Source of the DNA: Casuarina equisetifolia
Taxonomy: Eukaryota; Streptophyta; Magnoliopsida; Fagales; Casuarinaceae
Length of the DNA: 64,000 bases
NCBI GenBank assembly: GCA_028551475.1
Contig: CM052356.1
Location: 940,001 to 1,004,000 of the forward strand
Direction of reading: 5' to 3'
The notes below the pieces were generated by a model that saw only the letters and a program-made list of their open reading frames with translations, was not told the origin of the DNA and ran no database searches. The stretch's first letter is position 1, and every line of letters starts with the position of its first letter. The translations under genes and the position numbers were made by a program. This document shows, piece by piece, positions 13,322 through 24,559 of this stretch.

Positions 13322-13390
13322 ACAGGGCTTCCTTCAGGGATGGCCTAAACCCTAACTCTTTCCCCCCGGAGAAGACGACGGCCACCTTCT
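13322..13390 (-). repeat. Leader repeat copy 2 (distal), with second telo-box at 13347-13355
   Basis: Second copy of the mL41 leader sequence, about 1.18 kb upstream of the first. Read on the minus strand, the transcribable sequence continues to a good donor (CTTTCCAG then GTTAGTCC) near 13193. It could therefore serve as an alternative first exon spliced over the plastid insert to the acceptor before the mL41 ATG. No coding frame here is recognised. Confidence 0.65.
13347..13355. promoter_or_regulatory. Telo-box AAACCCTAA, distal
   Basis: Second exact telo-box, embedded in the duplicated leader. It would mark the original promoter of mL41 if the plastid insert landed inside the gene's 5' region. 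The role is inferred from sequence and position. Confidence 0.5.
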
Positions 13391-13409
13391 GGATATTGGG
13401 TCCGCACAT

Positions 13410-14649
13410 AGAATAGGCACTTTTTACGGGTTATTGCACTATCTGGTACGAAGGGGGCCTGAATTTAATTAAAGCCTTGTTTCTCTGCAAAGCCCAACCT
13501 TGCCCAAGCCGAAAGGTTACAAAGCAATAAAATAAACATGGACTTATGGCTGATAAAGCCCATTAACTAAACTAAACAAAAATTAGCCCACATAATAAAA
13601 ATCATCCAATGACCTTAAATACATGAAGCTCATAATACAAAATATACATTCCACCAGCAATCTAGCCTTTAATATGCAGATTAGTGCGATTAAAATAGTA
13701 GGTCATAGAATTGACCTTAAATATTACCTTGGAAGTCGAAGACTTCCAAATATCATTCATCATTTTCAAGGCTATGTTTGACATGGTGTGTCAAAATTTT
13801 TATAATTTTCTTAATTTTACTTAAAATTTAATTATAAAGATGAAAATTTACCTTACATAGTCATTTTTGGATGGGATTGAAATCTTTAACATTGTATCAA
13901 ATTCAAGTGTAAGAAATAATATCTCTCGTGTAAAAATGAAGACATATCACCATACAATGAAATTTCTAGCCACGTTGATTGCCAAGAGAATGTGTTAAGG
14001 ATAGTATACAACATTATCTCATGCTTTTTAAATTACATACATATCTCCCATTTGTAACTAAAATTTAAAGAGAAATTACAATTTTTAACATGTTGTGCAC
14101 AAATTTGGCATCTAGCTCGAACATAAATTAGCTTTTGAATTAGATTTTTAAGCTTTGTGACGTAGTATTAGAATCCAACTTGAATTTGTTTTGTTCAACA
14201 TAGCATTAAGCCCAATAATGTTTAATTTGTAAAGAAAAATATGTAAGACAAAACTTATAGAATTGGCTAGTAAAACTAGGCAAATGATAAATGGACTTCT
14301 TCATTTCATATGTGAGATAAAAATTGACCATTTTCCATTCAATGTGACAAAAGGATTCGGCGAAATACAGAATCAAAGCTTACAAATACAGAAGAAAAAA
14401 ATTCAGCTTCCAATGCATCAATGGTGGACGCTGTCAATCCCATACCATGTGGCCAGAAATGCATAGATCTATGTTCTCAATTGGATTAGACTTCTTTTGT
14501 CCCGAATCAGACTACAAAACTGAAGCATTTGACGGGACGAAGCCTTTAAAATGATCGACTTTTGTGGGATTGAGATCGGAAATTCTTTATGCACAATGCA
14601 CATCGCCATTGGAGGAGCTTCTTGTGTTCCATCTTCTACCTTCGAAGAA
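13410..14649. other. Intergenic DNA between mL41 and the first invertase
   Basis: AT-rich, with no supported gene. The right end is the 3' flank of the minus-strand invertase gene ending at 14650. Confidence 0.6.
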
Positions 14650-17600
14650 CTAAATATCTTGGTCTGGGTGGAAGGGACGTATGAACGCAGAGTTCATTTG
14701 CCATACCTTCACCGAGGATGTTACAGTGGTCTCGGTTGCGTTGTTGAAAAGAAACAGCCGGGCTGCCCCATATATTGCCCTGGTCGGATAAACTCGTGAC
14801 GTAATGCATGTCCTCCCACCTTGAGCAAAGCTTTCAACTATTGAATGATCCACCTGGATGACCAAAAATTTCGTTAGAAATTTAAAATTCAAGAATATTA
14901 AGTGGAAGAATTCGATTTTTTTTTGATAAATTACTCTCTCGAGCTTTTATATTTTTGAATTAAAACTTAATATCTTCCTTTATTTTGAGTATAAAAAAAT
15001 ACTTAAAAAATTTCATGTAACGCATGCTCCCAATTAAACTACATGTTTATAAATTATATGGTCTCACATTAACATGAGCTTTGTTCTTAGCTACAATCTA
15101 TGGAGACTTTAAGTAGGAACTTAGGTTTTAATATTATATTAAAAATTATAAATAAAAAAAATTTATATGTCAATTCAAATTTTAAAACATTAAGTGAAAA
15201 AATACGTCTATTTATAAACCATTTTTCTAAACTTAAAACATAACACATTCCACGTAAAAAGTGTAAGAGATTAATCTTGTTAATGTAGAAGTAGTAAAAA
15301 AACAAAGCTTCACCCACCAGTAATCTCATAGAAAACTTTTCTTCTTTTAACACCGGAACGAAGCTCCCATAAACCTTTTTATCAACATCAGTTGCCTCCG
15401 AAGACCTAAAATGAAACAATTAGTATTACCAAGTTTGTAATGCATACAATTCCCACCTTGACGACTAGAATTTTGTTTGCTGAGTTAAAAAAGAATCGAA
15501 AACACTGTAGAGTACCTTGTTTGGTCAGCGCAAAAGAAGGTTTTGAGATTGCCATCAGCGCCTTTGCCTACATAAAAGTACACAGGAGTCTGCTCGGAAA
15601 GGTTGGCATCTGCAAGAACAAGAAGACCAAAGGGTCCCAATGCATCACGGCCGGCAGATCCACCACTGGAACTGCAGCTGAAGTTCACATTGGTTTGGTT
15701 CATCCTCTCCAACGCCTCCTTTTCTATCTCAAACTCGGCGATAATGTCCAACTGTGTGGCCATGTCAACAGCTAGTGGAACAACTGATCCTGCCCGAACC
15801 TCCACCTTGTCAAACTCTTGGCTGGTCAATCTCAGGCTATCTACCTCCTCCACTGGCCATTGAAGCACATTGCTACCAGTTTTTGTATCGAGCACCACCG
15901 TCCTTGGAATACTCTGGCCACATCATAACGCAAATATAAGTTACTGTCAACGAAAGTGAAAAATTTATCTTTATTAAAAATAGGCTTGAAGATCAGTGTA
16001 AAAATTAGTTTAAAAGTTGAAAAATCATTTTACTTAAGTGATCTTATTTTTTGAAGTGAGATTTACTTCTTATATACAGTCCTACATATATTACACATAA
16101 TTGAGCTCAAGATTGTAATAAGTATAATAGATTCAATTTAGACTTTGATATCATTATTAAATTACAATAAAATAAATATACCTGAAGTGATGCCCAACCC
16201 TTCTGCACATCGGCATTTTCACTGTCGGACTCTCCAATCCAACCCCACAACACCCTCCTTTTCTTATGTACATCATAGAACGATTTGGATGCATAGAAAA
16301 TGCCGTAGTCGTACCTAATTCCTATACCAATTTCGGGGTTATCAGGAATCCATTTCCCAATCTTCTCATCATAGGTCCCAATTGCATAATAGTCATTCCT
16401 ATCGTTGTCGAGGCTTGTTTTGAATACATGCTTCACGTCAGCTCCATTAACAGATGTGTCCAAACCTTGAGCACCCGTCTCTGACACGGGAAAGAAGTCC
16501 ACACATTCCCACATGCCGGTACCGGGGACGGCATGGAGCACTCCATCCAAAAGCTCGAAGCTCTTGAAGTCCTTGGTTTGGTAGACCAAAGTAATGCCTG
16601 TTGTGTCAACCTTGGACCCAATAGCGATGTGCCATCTCCCGTCGGAAGTATACCAGGCCGTCGTTGGGTCACGGAAGTCCTTCAATTTGATGCCCGGCGG
16701 CGGGAAGAGAACAGGGTTGCCGGGGTACTTGACCCAGTCGATGAGGAGTGGATCAGAGAGGTTGGCAGGATATGCAAGGTTTTGAACCTGCGTCGTCTCG
16801 TTGGTGGATCCGGTGTAAAGCATGATAACTCGGCCGTCGGGAAGGAGTGTCGCGGATCCAGTCCAAACTCCGTCTTTGTCGTACCACTGATCGGCGATCA
16901 TAGCTAAAGGAAGGTGAAGCCAATGGATCAGGTCCTTAGAGACGGCATGGCCCCAAACTATGTCACCCCAAACTGCCCCATTTGGATTGTACTGGTAAAA
17001 AAAATGGTACCATCCCTTGTAGAACATAGGACCTGCAGTGAAAATTTTTCATACGAAAGATAAGATACTTAAAGTGAAAGTTAAATAAAAGAATAACTTT
17101 TTATTTCTTAACTTATTTTTAAATTAAAATTTTAAACTTTTTAACATTGTTCAGGTGTGAATTGTGATTACAATAACTATGAAACAGCCATGTTCATTCT
17201 GACAAAAACCAATTATGTTTGCAGTTTAGATTGGTCTAGCTGCTCTTAATTACCCAATTCTCAGCCTGTAAAACCATAGAACTAAGACATCGAAGAAATC
17301 CCAGAAAGATTCTGATTTTATGTTATCTTGAACTGAGATTTACTGCATCGTTTCAGGTCGTAATCAGAAGTTACTTTGTCCTTCAATACATGGAAAAAGA
17401 TCAATCGAGCAAAGATGAAAAGGAAACAATAATATTGGCAACGTCAAATCAGGGATCATACGGGCTAAGAAAGAAAAAAAAAAAAAAGTGTTACCGTTGG
17501 GATCTGATGCAGAACCATCCAGAGGCGTCCACCGAAGCCATGACAAAGGAAAGCAAGCAATCAAAACATGGGACCCAAGTCAGTTTTAGTAGGAAGTTAG

Positions 17601-18331
17601 TGAATAAATTATGTGCACTTATGCTTCCTTAAAATAGATAATGATATGCTAATTACGATAAGTGTCACTAACATTATGGAAAGCATGTAGATACTGTGCA
17701 TTAATGGCTATCATATTTCGTCTACAATGAAACTTATCCCCAGTAACAGAAGGTAATGATTTTGATCATTATCTATAGAGATAATGATCAAATATATTAC
17801 TTTAACAAACTTTCCTCTATTTCTGGTGATATGGATGCATTATAAGTTTCAGAATTCTTGTTTAGCAGAATATGTCGGAGAAGACATTGATGATTTTGGA
17901 AGAAGAAGCAGAAATGAAAAGAGATGAGACTTACCATTCATCCAATTCTTCTCAGGCTGGAAGTGGAAAGCCGTCCTCTGCCATGACAACATGGTGTTGT
18001 TCCATGGAAACGGCATCACATTGATGCCATTCAATGCCCGGTTGGACTTCTCCGACACCCCTGCAGATACCCCGCGTGATACCGGCTGCAGGGGCTCCGA
18101 CGGTAGCGACATTGGTGAGGTCAACGTTGCCGGTGTTGCATTCCTGTTGACACGGACATTGGAATCTCTGTAACCGTTGAAGCAGGCCAAATATAGACCA
18201 AGCATCAACAACCCAGAAATGATCACGAAGGTGGCCGCCTTCTTTGACGGCCTGGCCTTCGGAGTTGATTGTGGAAGAAGGGGTTCTTGTGGAAGAGGAC
18301 TGTATGAGCACGGAAGGGTGCAACCCTCCAT
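14650..18331 (-). CDS. Vacuolar acid invertase (beta-fructofuranosidase), copy 1
   Basis: Glycoside hydrolase family 32 enzyme cleaving sucrose to glucose and fructose in the vacuole. Six exons on the minus strand: 18331-17935, 17503-17495, 17032-16182, 15913-15516, 15405-15318, 14853-14650, giving 648 residues, normal for the vacuolar class. A single membrane segment (about residues 32-51) in the N-terminal propeptide acts as the sorting anchor. The beta-fructosidase motif WMNDPNG is at 130-136 with the nucleophile Asp133, RDP at 256-258, and WECVD at 310-314. The Val in WECVD marks the vacuolar type; cell-wall enzymes have Pro. Exon 2 is the 9-nt mini-exon typical of plant acid invertases and supplies the DPN of the active site. 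An in-frame upstream ATG at 18370 would add 13 residues; I chose 18331 because the paralogue starts equivalently. No lesion is seen. A tandem paralogue lies 2.7 kb upstream. Confidence 0.96.
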
Positions 18332-18460
18332 GGATGGAAGGAAGGAAGGATGGAACAGGCGACCAAACAATTGGAGAAGAAATGGTTGTTCCTATTGGCC
18401 AAGGCTTCCAATGGTGGATAGAGGGACGAGCTTAATGTGTTTGGCTGTAAACCCAATGGG

Positions 18461-18468
18461 TATAAATA
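18461..18468 (-). promoter_or_regulatory. TATA-like element upstream of invertase copy 1
   Basis: TATTTATA on the gene strand, about 130 bp upstream of the chosen ATG, a plausible distance for a TATA box with a short leader. No transcription start is known from the sequence. Confidence 0.35.
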
Positions 18469-18514
18469 GACAATACGCAGGAAAAAGATGGCATACACGG
18501 ATGTGGGTGTAGTT

Positions 18515-18532
18515 GAAATCATGTCAGGCATG
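18515..18532 (-). promoter_or_regulatory. Upstream element shared by both invertases (copy 1)
   Basis: An 18-bp stretch ending ATCATGTCAGGCATG recurs with one or two differences at 24423-24440, in both cases roughly 190-270 bp upstream of the start codon. Conservation between diverged promoters suggests a retained regulatory site, but shared ancestry alone could explain it. Confidence 0.35.
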
Positions 18533-18539
18533 CAACATA

Positions 18540-21077
18540 TTCCATGGCGTCCCGGGGTTGGTAGAAATACAATTTTAGTGGTATTTATTTGGAACTCAGC
18601 TTTTTCGGGCAATGAAAGCGAGTGTCATAATTGCTCCCTCTATGTCACCATTGGTCATTATTTGAATGAAGAATAACCTGAAGTTCATATTTATCTGTCA
18701 TATTTCAAATCACATGTTAATTCGAAATCTGAAAAGATAAGGAAAGTTACTGAATTTATGGATTCTCGGTAACTACAAATCTAGAGATGCTGGGAAACAG
18801 GAACTGAAGAAACGGTAGAAGGCCAACCCTTGACCTGCGAGTCCAACAGGTTAGGGTTCAATTCTCTTTTCCCATCTCATGTGCGTAAGTGGGAAAAAAA
18901 AAAAAAGTTCTAAGATTCTATGTAGCCTTAGAAATCCACAAAAATAAACAAATAAATAAATAAAAGGAAATTGAGAAAACTAGATGTCAATAAACTTTCA
19001 TGCATTATTGGTTTAAAGAAATCATTGCGTAGGAAATGGGTAGAGACCCCACATCAACAAAAAATTCTGGAAATGAATCATGCATTAGTTTTGGAAGTTA
19101 AAGAAACTTAATCTTATCCCAAATGTTTTTCCTTTTCTATTAGGTTAAAGGGTTTAGGACATAGGGTGTCCAGTAGCTAATCACCAAACTAAGTATTAAA
19201 CTGAGTTCTAATCCTATGTAAGAAAGTTTAATTTTTTATATAAATGTTTCTTTTATTTTAAATCAGATTTAAACAGTAAAAAACTTTATCATAATTTTTC
19301 TAATATACTTAAAAAGTAGAAGTTACAGGTCTAACCACTCCAAGCATTTTGCAATGTTTCACCGATCTTGTTGGTGGATTACTTCCTTTCAAGAACACCA
19401 ATAATTTTCTGATACTGATTCAGATCTGAAAGTGACTACCGCTCACATTTGAATCAATAATTAGATAATTTTGTCACAGCAGTTGCCGTCCATCAAATAA
19501 TTTGCTTTTCATCAGAGGCCCAGGGATGTTTCCAGCCACATGCAAGTGATGACGAAGCCTCAATAATGAAGCCAGAAACTAATTTCCATCCTCTCGGTTC
19601 TCATTATTCACAAAAAAACAAAACTAATGAAGACAATCAATCTAAACCAGACCACGATGTGTTATTCTCTTTGTTAATCACCATTTACCCCGTGATATGA
19701 CCTTCTTCTCTACGCGTCACATGCAGGATCACATGGTTCTCGCAGGTTCCACATGCGTTCGACACCATGCAACGATAGCAACAGCGGTGAAGATCCATTA
19801 CAATAATGCAGGAAGCTGGACCGCCGACCAAGTCCTTGGTCTCATCTTTTGTCTCGTGGAGTGTTCTTCCTGGTCCACGTCTCCAGAAGTTTTCCTCGGG
19901 GCCATTGAGTTTGTAAAAAGTGAACCCAAATCCTGCTTTTTTGACTTCCCCGTCGTAAAACCCAGTAGTAATTGCTTACGTTCGGAACCGAAGCATTATA
20001 TGGCCGACAAAACAACACGGAAGAAAGCCATGTCAAAGTCGTCGTAATGGCGGCCCTAGCAAGAATTACTTCGAAGAATAATAAACCTAATACATTGACG
20101 AGGGTTGGTCTAAAGGGGATAAAACCTTGTTTTTTTATAATCACATGAGGATCATGAACCATAATCAATCTCCAAGTTGAATGCAATCCGACCGAGATCA
20201 GATTCAATTAGTATGCTGAATAGTTAGTTATTGGATAATTATCTCCATGAAGTATCTTAATCTTATGTTCTCTCAAAAGCTTAAATGTTTATTATTGTTA
20301 AATCCTTGATTTATACCAACTGTAATTACATCTGTTTGGTGCCCAAGCATTATTTGGCCTACAGCACAACAGGGAAGAAAGCCACATCATGCACTGTAAC
20401 ATTTTATGCTTATCTTTTCTCTCCATTTATGTCGAAGGATGGCCCTAGCAAGAATTACTCTGAAGACTGGTTTACTTGATAATTGATGAAGGTAGGTCAA
20501 AAGGAAGCTAACCATTTTTTACAACGACACGTGGATGACGAACCATTATCAATTGGTTTTTCTTCATTTCTTAGAAGAAAAGCAATGGAACTCCAAGATG
20601 AAGAAGCATTTATGTTGTCAATTAGGCTGAATATTTCATAGCATGTTGTCATAAGAGGTTGCGTGTGTGGAAATTCTGAAGCATTATGAAGGGAAAGGCA
20701 TGAGAAGGTTGATACTTCGAATCATTTGTTGCCAAATACGACTGTCCCAGCATAATCTCCAACCCAATATGATTGTCTCCATTTAACACATGTTTTATAT
20801 ATTTCGGCGACTGCAAAGACTAATTCAGAACCCACTTGAAAAGTTTCTTGAGGATGAAAGTCTAAGGCTTGCAGTAAGACAAGTGCTTCATATAAAAAAT
20901 AACATATACAAAGAAAGGTGGGAAGTGAGCCCCTGTAGAATAAGCTAGCGACTTAAATACATGTATACATAATATATTGAATCATTCGAGAGTTGTAGTG
21001 TAGAACAGTCATTTTGATGCATTATGTAGATTGCCACAGTAGTGCTTTTTGTTTACATCTTTTACTTCCGTTTCAAT
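18540..21077. other. Spacer between the two invertases
   Basis: No supported gene. It contains a diverged direct repeat (19985-20180 and 20340-20560), an A-rich run near 18895, and a CACGTG G-box at 20528-20533 that lies about 2.2 kb from the nearer start codon. Confidence 0.55.
19985..20560. repeat. Diverged direct duplication in the invertase spacer
   Basis: Copies at about 19985-20180 and 20340-20560 share blocks such as GGAAGAAAGCCA and GGCCCTAGCAAGAATTACT in the same order, with a 45-bp length difference in the middle. The period is about 355-390 bp. No coding capacity is recognised. Confidence 0.7.
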
Positions 21078-24000
21078 TTAACTGTCTAGGTCTGGATGAA
21101 AGGGGCGTATGAAAGCCGAATCCATTTGCCATATCTTGACTGAGGAAGTTACAGTGGCCTCGGTAGCATTGTTGAAAAGAAATAGCCGGGAAGCCCCATT
21201 TATTGCCTTGGTTGGATAAACACGTGAAGTGATGCATGTCCTTCCACCTTGAGCAAAGCTTTCAACTACTGAATGATCCACCTAGAGGATGAAATGGTCC
21301 ATGGTGAATTTAAGGGATTGATCTTGTTAATTATGGCACGATATTCATTCATTGAGAACTTAAAAATTAATTCCAACCTTTTTTCCTTTTTTAAAGTTAG
21401 ATAAAAGGGGGTTAGGGGTATAGAGTGTTGAACTCAAGATCTATGTTTCTACTGAGTAATAGACAATCATTAGATTATTAACTTGGTCAACACAAATTTA
21501 AACTTACCAGTAACCTCAAAGATAACTTTTCATCTTTTAGTACTGGAACAGAGCTCCCATAGATTTGTTTATTAACATCGGTTGCCTCAGAAGACCTGAA
21601 AGAAATAGTTAGTATCTTTTTAATGTAACACAATCTTAGAACATCCTAAGTCCTACTTGACAACTAGCATTTCATTCCCTAAGTCAAGAAGAAGGATTAA
21701 AAAGACTGTAGAATACCTTGATTGATCAATACAGAAGAAATTTTTTAGATGGCCATCGGTTCCTTTGGCAACATAAAAATACACAGGAGTGAGCTCAGAA
21801 AGGCCATCATCTGCAAGAACAAGAAGGCCAAAGGGTCCTAGTGCACCACGTTCGGCAGCTCCACCACTAGTGCTGCAGCTGAACTCTGCTTTGGTGTGGT
21901 TTGTCCTCTTCAGTGCCTCCTTGTCTAACTCAAACTCAGCAATTATGTCCAACTCTGTGGCTGTGTCAACCTCTAGAGAAATAACTGATCCTGGCCTCAC
22001 CTCCACATTATCATACTCTTTTCTAGTCAATCTTAAACTTTCTACCTCTTCCACTGGCCACTGCAACAGATTGGCGCCGATCTTTGTATCGAACAACACA
22101 GTTCTTGGAATACTCTAAGGAGGCACGATATAAGATGAACTTATTGGTGTTCTTGGTTCTACTGAAAAGAAAAGGACAAGATGACAAACTACTAGGATAG
22201 AAAGAATCAGCTTACCTGAACTGATGCCCAACCCTTCTTCACATCTGCATTTTCACTATCTGACTCTCCAATCCAACCCCACAACACTCGCCTTTGCTTC
22301 TGCACATCGTAGAACGTTTTGGAAGCATAAAACATCCCATGGTCATACTTAATTCCAACATCGACGTAGGTGTTATCGGGAACCCATCTGCCGTTCTTCT
22401 CATCATAAGTCCCAATTGTATAGTAGTCGTGCCTATCATTTTCAAGGCTTGTCTTAAGTACATGCTTCACTTCAGCCCCATCAATGGTAGTCTTTGAAAT
22501 AGGATAGAAGTCTACACATTCCCACATGCCGGTGCTAGTGACATTATGGAGCACCTTATTCAACAACTCAAAGCTTTTGAAGTCCTTGGTTTGGAAGACC
22601 AACATAATGTCTGTTGTGTTAACCATAGACCCAATGGCAATTTGCCATTTCCCATCCGATGTGTGCCAAGCCGTCGTTGGGTCACGAAATTCCACCGAAT
22701 CAACACCTGATGGCGGGAAAAGAACAGGGTTGCCGGAGTACTTGACCCACTTGATAAGGAGAGGATCAGAGAGGTTGGCAGGATATGCAAGATTTTGAAC
22801 TTGCGTTAAATTACTGGTCAATCCAGTGTAAAGCATGATAACTTGGCCATCATCAAGGAGTGTTGCAGAACCAGTCCAAACACCGTTTATGTCATACCAC
22901 TGATCGGCAATCATGGCTATAGGGAGGTGAAGCCAATGGATCAAGTCCCTGGAAACGGCATGGCCCCAGACCATGTCACCCCAAACTACTTCATTAGGAT
23001 TGTACTGGTAAAAAAGATGATACCAACCCTTGTAGAACATAGGGCCTGTCATATTTCCAAGTAAAATAGCTTGTAAGGAAAGAATATATAGATATCATTT
23101 TGAATATGTTTCTATAAAAGGATTTATACAATGTATGGCCACTCTCTACCCTATCTTTAACATGTTCTTTTGTAGTTAACATAGATTGCATGCTTCATTA
23201 CAAGGCAATATGTCCCTTGTCTTAGACCAGGAGTACCACTTCTAAACTTTGGTTTTGATACTATGGTAAGAAAACTATTTTCCACTTTAAAACCAATTAG
23301 TCCAATTAGTTACAGTGATGAATATATTTTATTTTAAATAATTTTTTCAAACAGGATTTAGAGTAATCTTTCTATCATTCTTAAAAGTTTAAGTTTGGAA
23401 TGCAGGGCTCAGAGTAATCAAACACAAAGAAAGGTAAACATCATTGGCAACATGGAATAAATGGCAACAGAGAAAAATTTCTTACCGTTAGGATCTGAAG
23501 CAAAACCAAAGTCCCCCACCAAAGGCACGACCAGTTAAAGGAACAACCACAAAAAGGACCCAAAATGGTCTATCATTAGAATATAATAAACAACATAAGT
23601 GCACTGATACTTGTTTAAGATAAATGATGATGTTCTAATCCGGTTCAGAGCTTCTAACATCATGGAAAGCAGAAAACAAACGAGGAAATAAAGAAACGAA
23701 AGAAACACTATTGTAAAACACATGTAATGTTAACAAGTGTCTAATTCGGTAGTGAATAGGTGTTGTTTGGAATTTCAACACCTAAGAATGTGTGAGTAAG
23801 TGTGTAAACAAATAATAATAAAATAAAACACATGCAGTACTAGCTAGTAAAGTTACCATTCATCCAATTCTTCTCTGGCTGGAAATGGTAAGTTGTCCTC
23901 TGCCATAACAACATGGTATTGTTCCAGGGAAACGACATCTCACTGCATCCGACCGGTATCCCTTGTGGCACCGGCTGGACGGGCTCCAAGTAATTGTAAC

Positions 24001-24157
24001 CCCTGATACAGGCAACATATAGACCAAACATCAAAAACCCAAAAAAGATCACGAGGGCAGTCTTCTTGTGAGGGCTGTGCGTCTCCGGAGTTGATTCTGT
24101 CGGGGAAGATTCTTCCGGGAGAGGAATGTATGAGGATGAAGGGGTATCAATTTCCAT
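21078..24157 (-). CDS. Vacuolar acid invertase (beta-fructofuranosidase), copy 2
   Basis: Paralogue of the gene at 14650-18331 with the same six-exon plan: 24157-23857, 23494-23486 (9-nt mini-exon), 23045-22216, 22114-21717, 21595-21508, 21281-21078, giving 609 residues. WMNDPNG is at 98-104 (Asp101), RDP at 224-226 and WECVD at 278-282, so all catalytic residues are kept and the Val again marks the vacuolar class. One membrane segment ([18 protein letters not shown]) lies in the propeptide. It is 39 residues shorter than copy 1. The linker between membrane segment and catalytic domain has lost 32 residues, and 7 are missing after WECVDF. Exons 4, 5 and 6 have identical lengths in the two genes. 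An in-frame ATG at 24244 is an alternative start; 24157 is preferred because the sequence from there aligns with copy 1. Confidence 0.95.
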
Positions 24158-24422
24158 GGTACAGCCTAGCTTTTGGAACAAGTTACAGCGCAGAAAGGTT
24201 CCAACGGAGATAGAAAGACAAGATGAAGATGAAGGGAATGCCAAAGAACAACCGTGGTTTATCGGAGTTCGGATGCTGATAACATAAGCTTCTCAATGAA
24301 AGATGCATGGCGCGCCCTACGTTTTTGGGCTGTTTGGTTTGTCTTGCCTAATTGACTGTAATTTCAATGCATCTATTTAGACAATTCTCTGAAAAACATT
24401 GTACATGGAGGAGGATGTTGCC

Positions 24423-24440
24423 AAAATCATGTCAGACATG
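24423..24440 (-). promoter_or_regulatory. Upstream element shared by both invertases (copy 2)
   Basis: Counterpart of 18515-18532, containing ATCATGTCAGACATG, about 270 bp upstream of the copy 2 start codon. It is palindrome-like around CATGTC/GACATG. Confidence 0.35.
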
Positions 24441-24559
24441 GGAGTGGACAACACACTTCATGGAGTGCTTTGGTTGGTTAAACGGCAATTTTGGACATTG
24501 GAGAACGAGTTTTGAACCAATAGTTCTAGATCATTATGTTGGCATACTCTTACGTGCAG

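Noticed and set aside
15440-16907. Several plus-strand open frames of 60-124 codons
   Set aside because: They are antisense to invertase exons 3-5, and their openness follows from the codon use of the real gene. The same applies to 21789-22118 and 22526-22798 in copy 2.
18811-18870. tRNA-like sequence around GGTTAGGGTTCAATTCTC
   Set aside because: Only a T-arm-like stretch. No matching acceptor stem or anticodon arm could be folded by eye.
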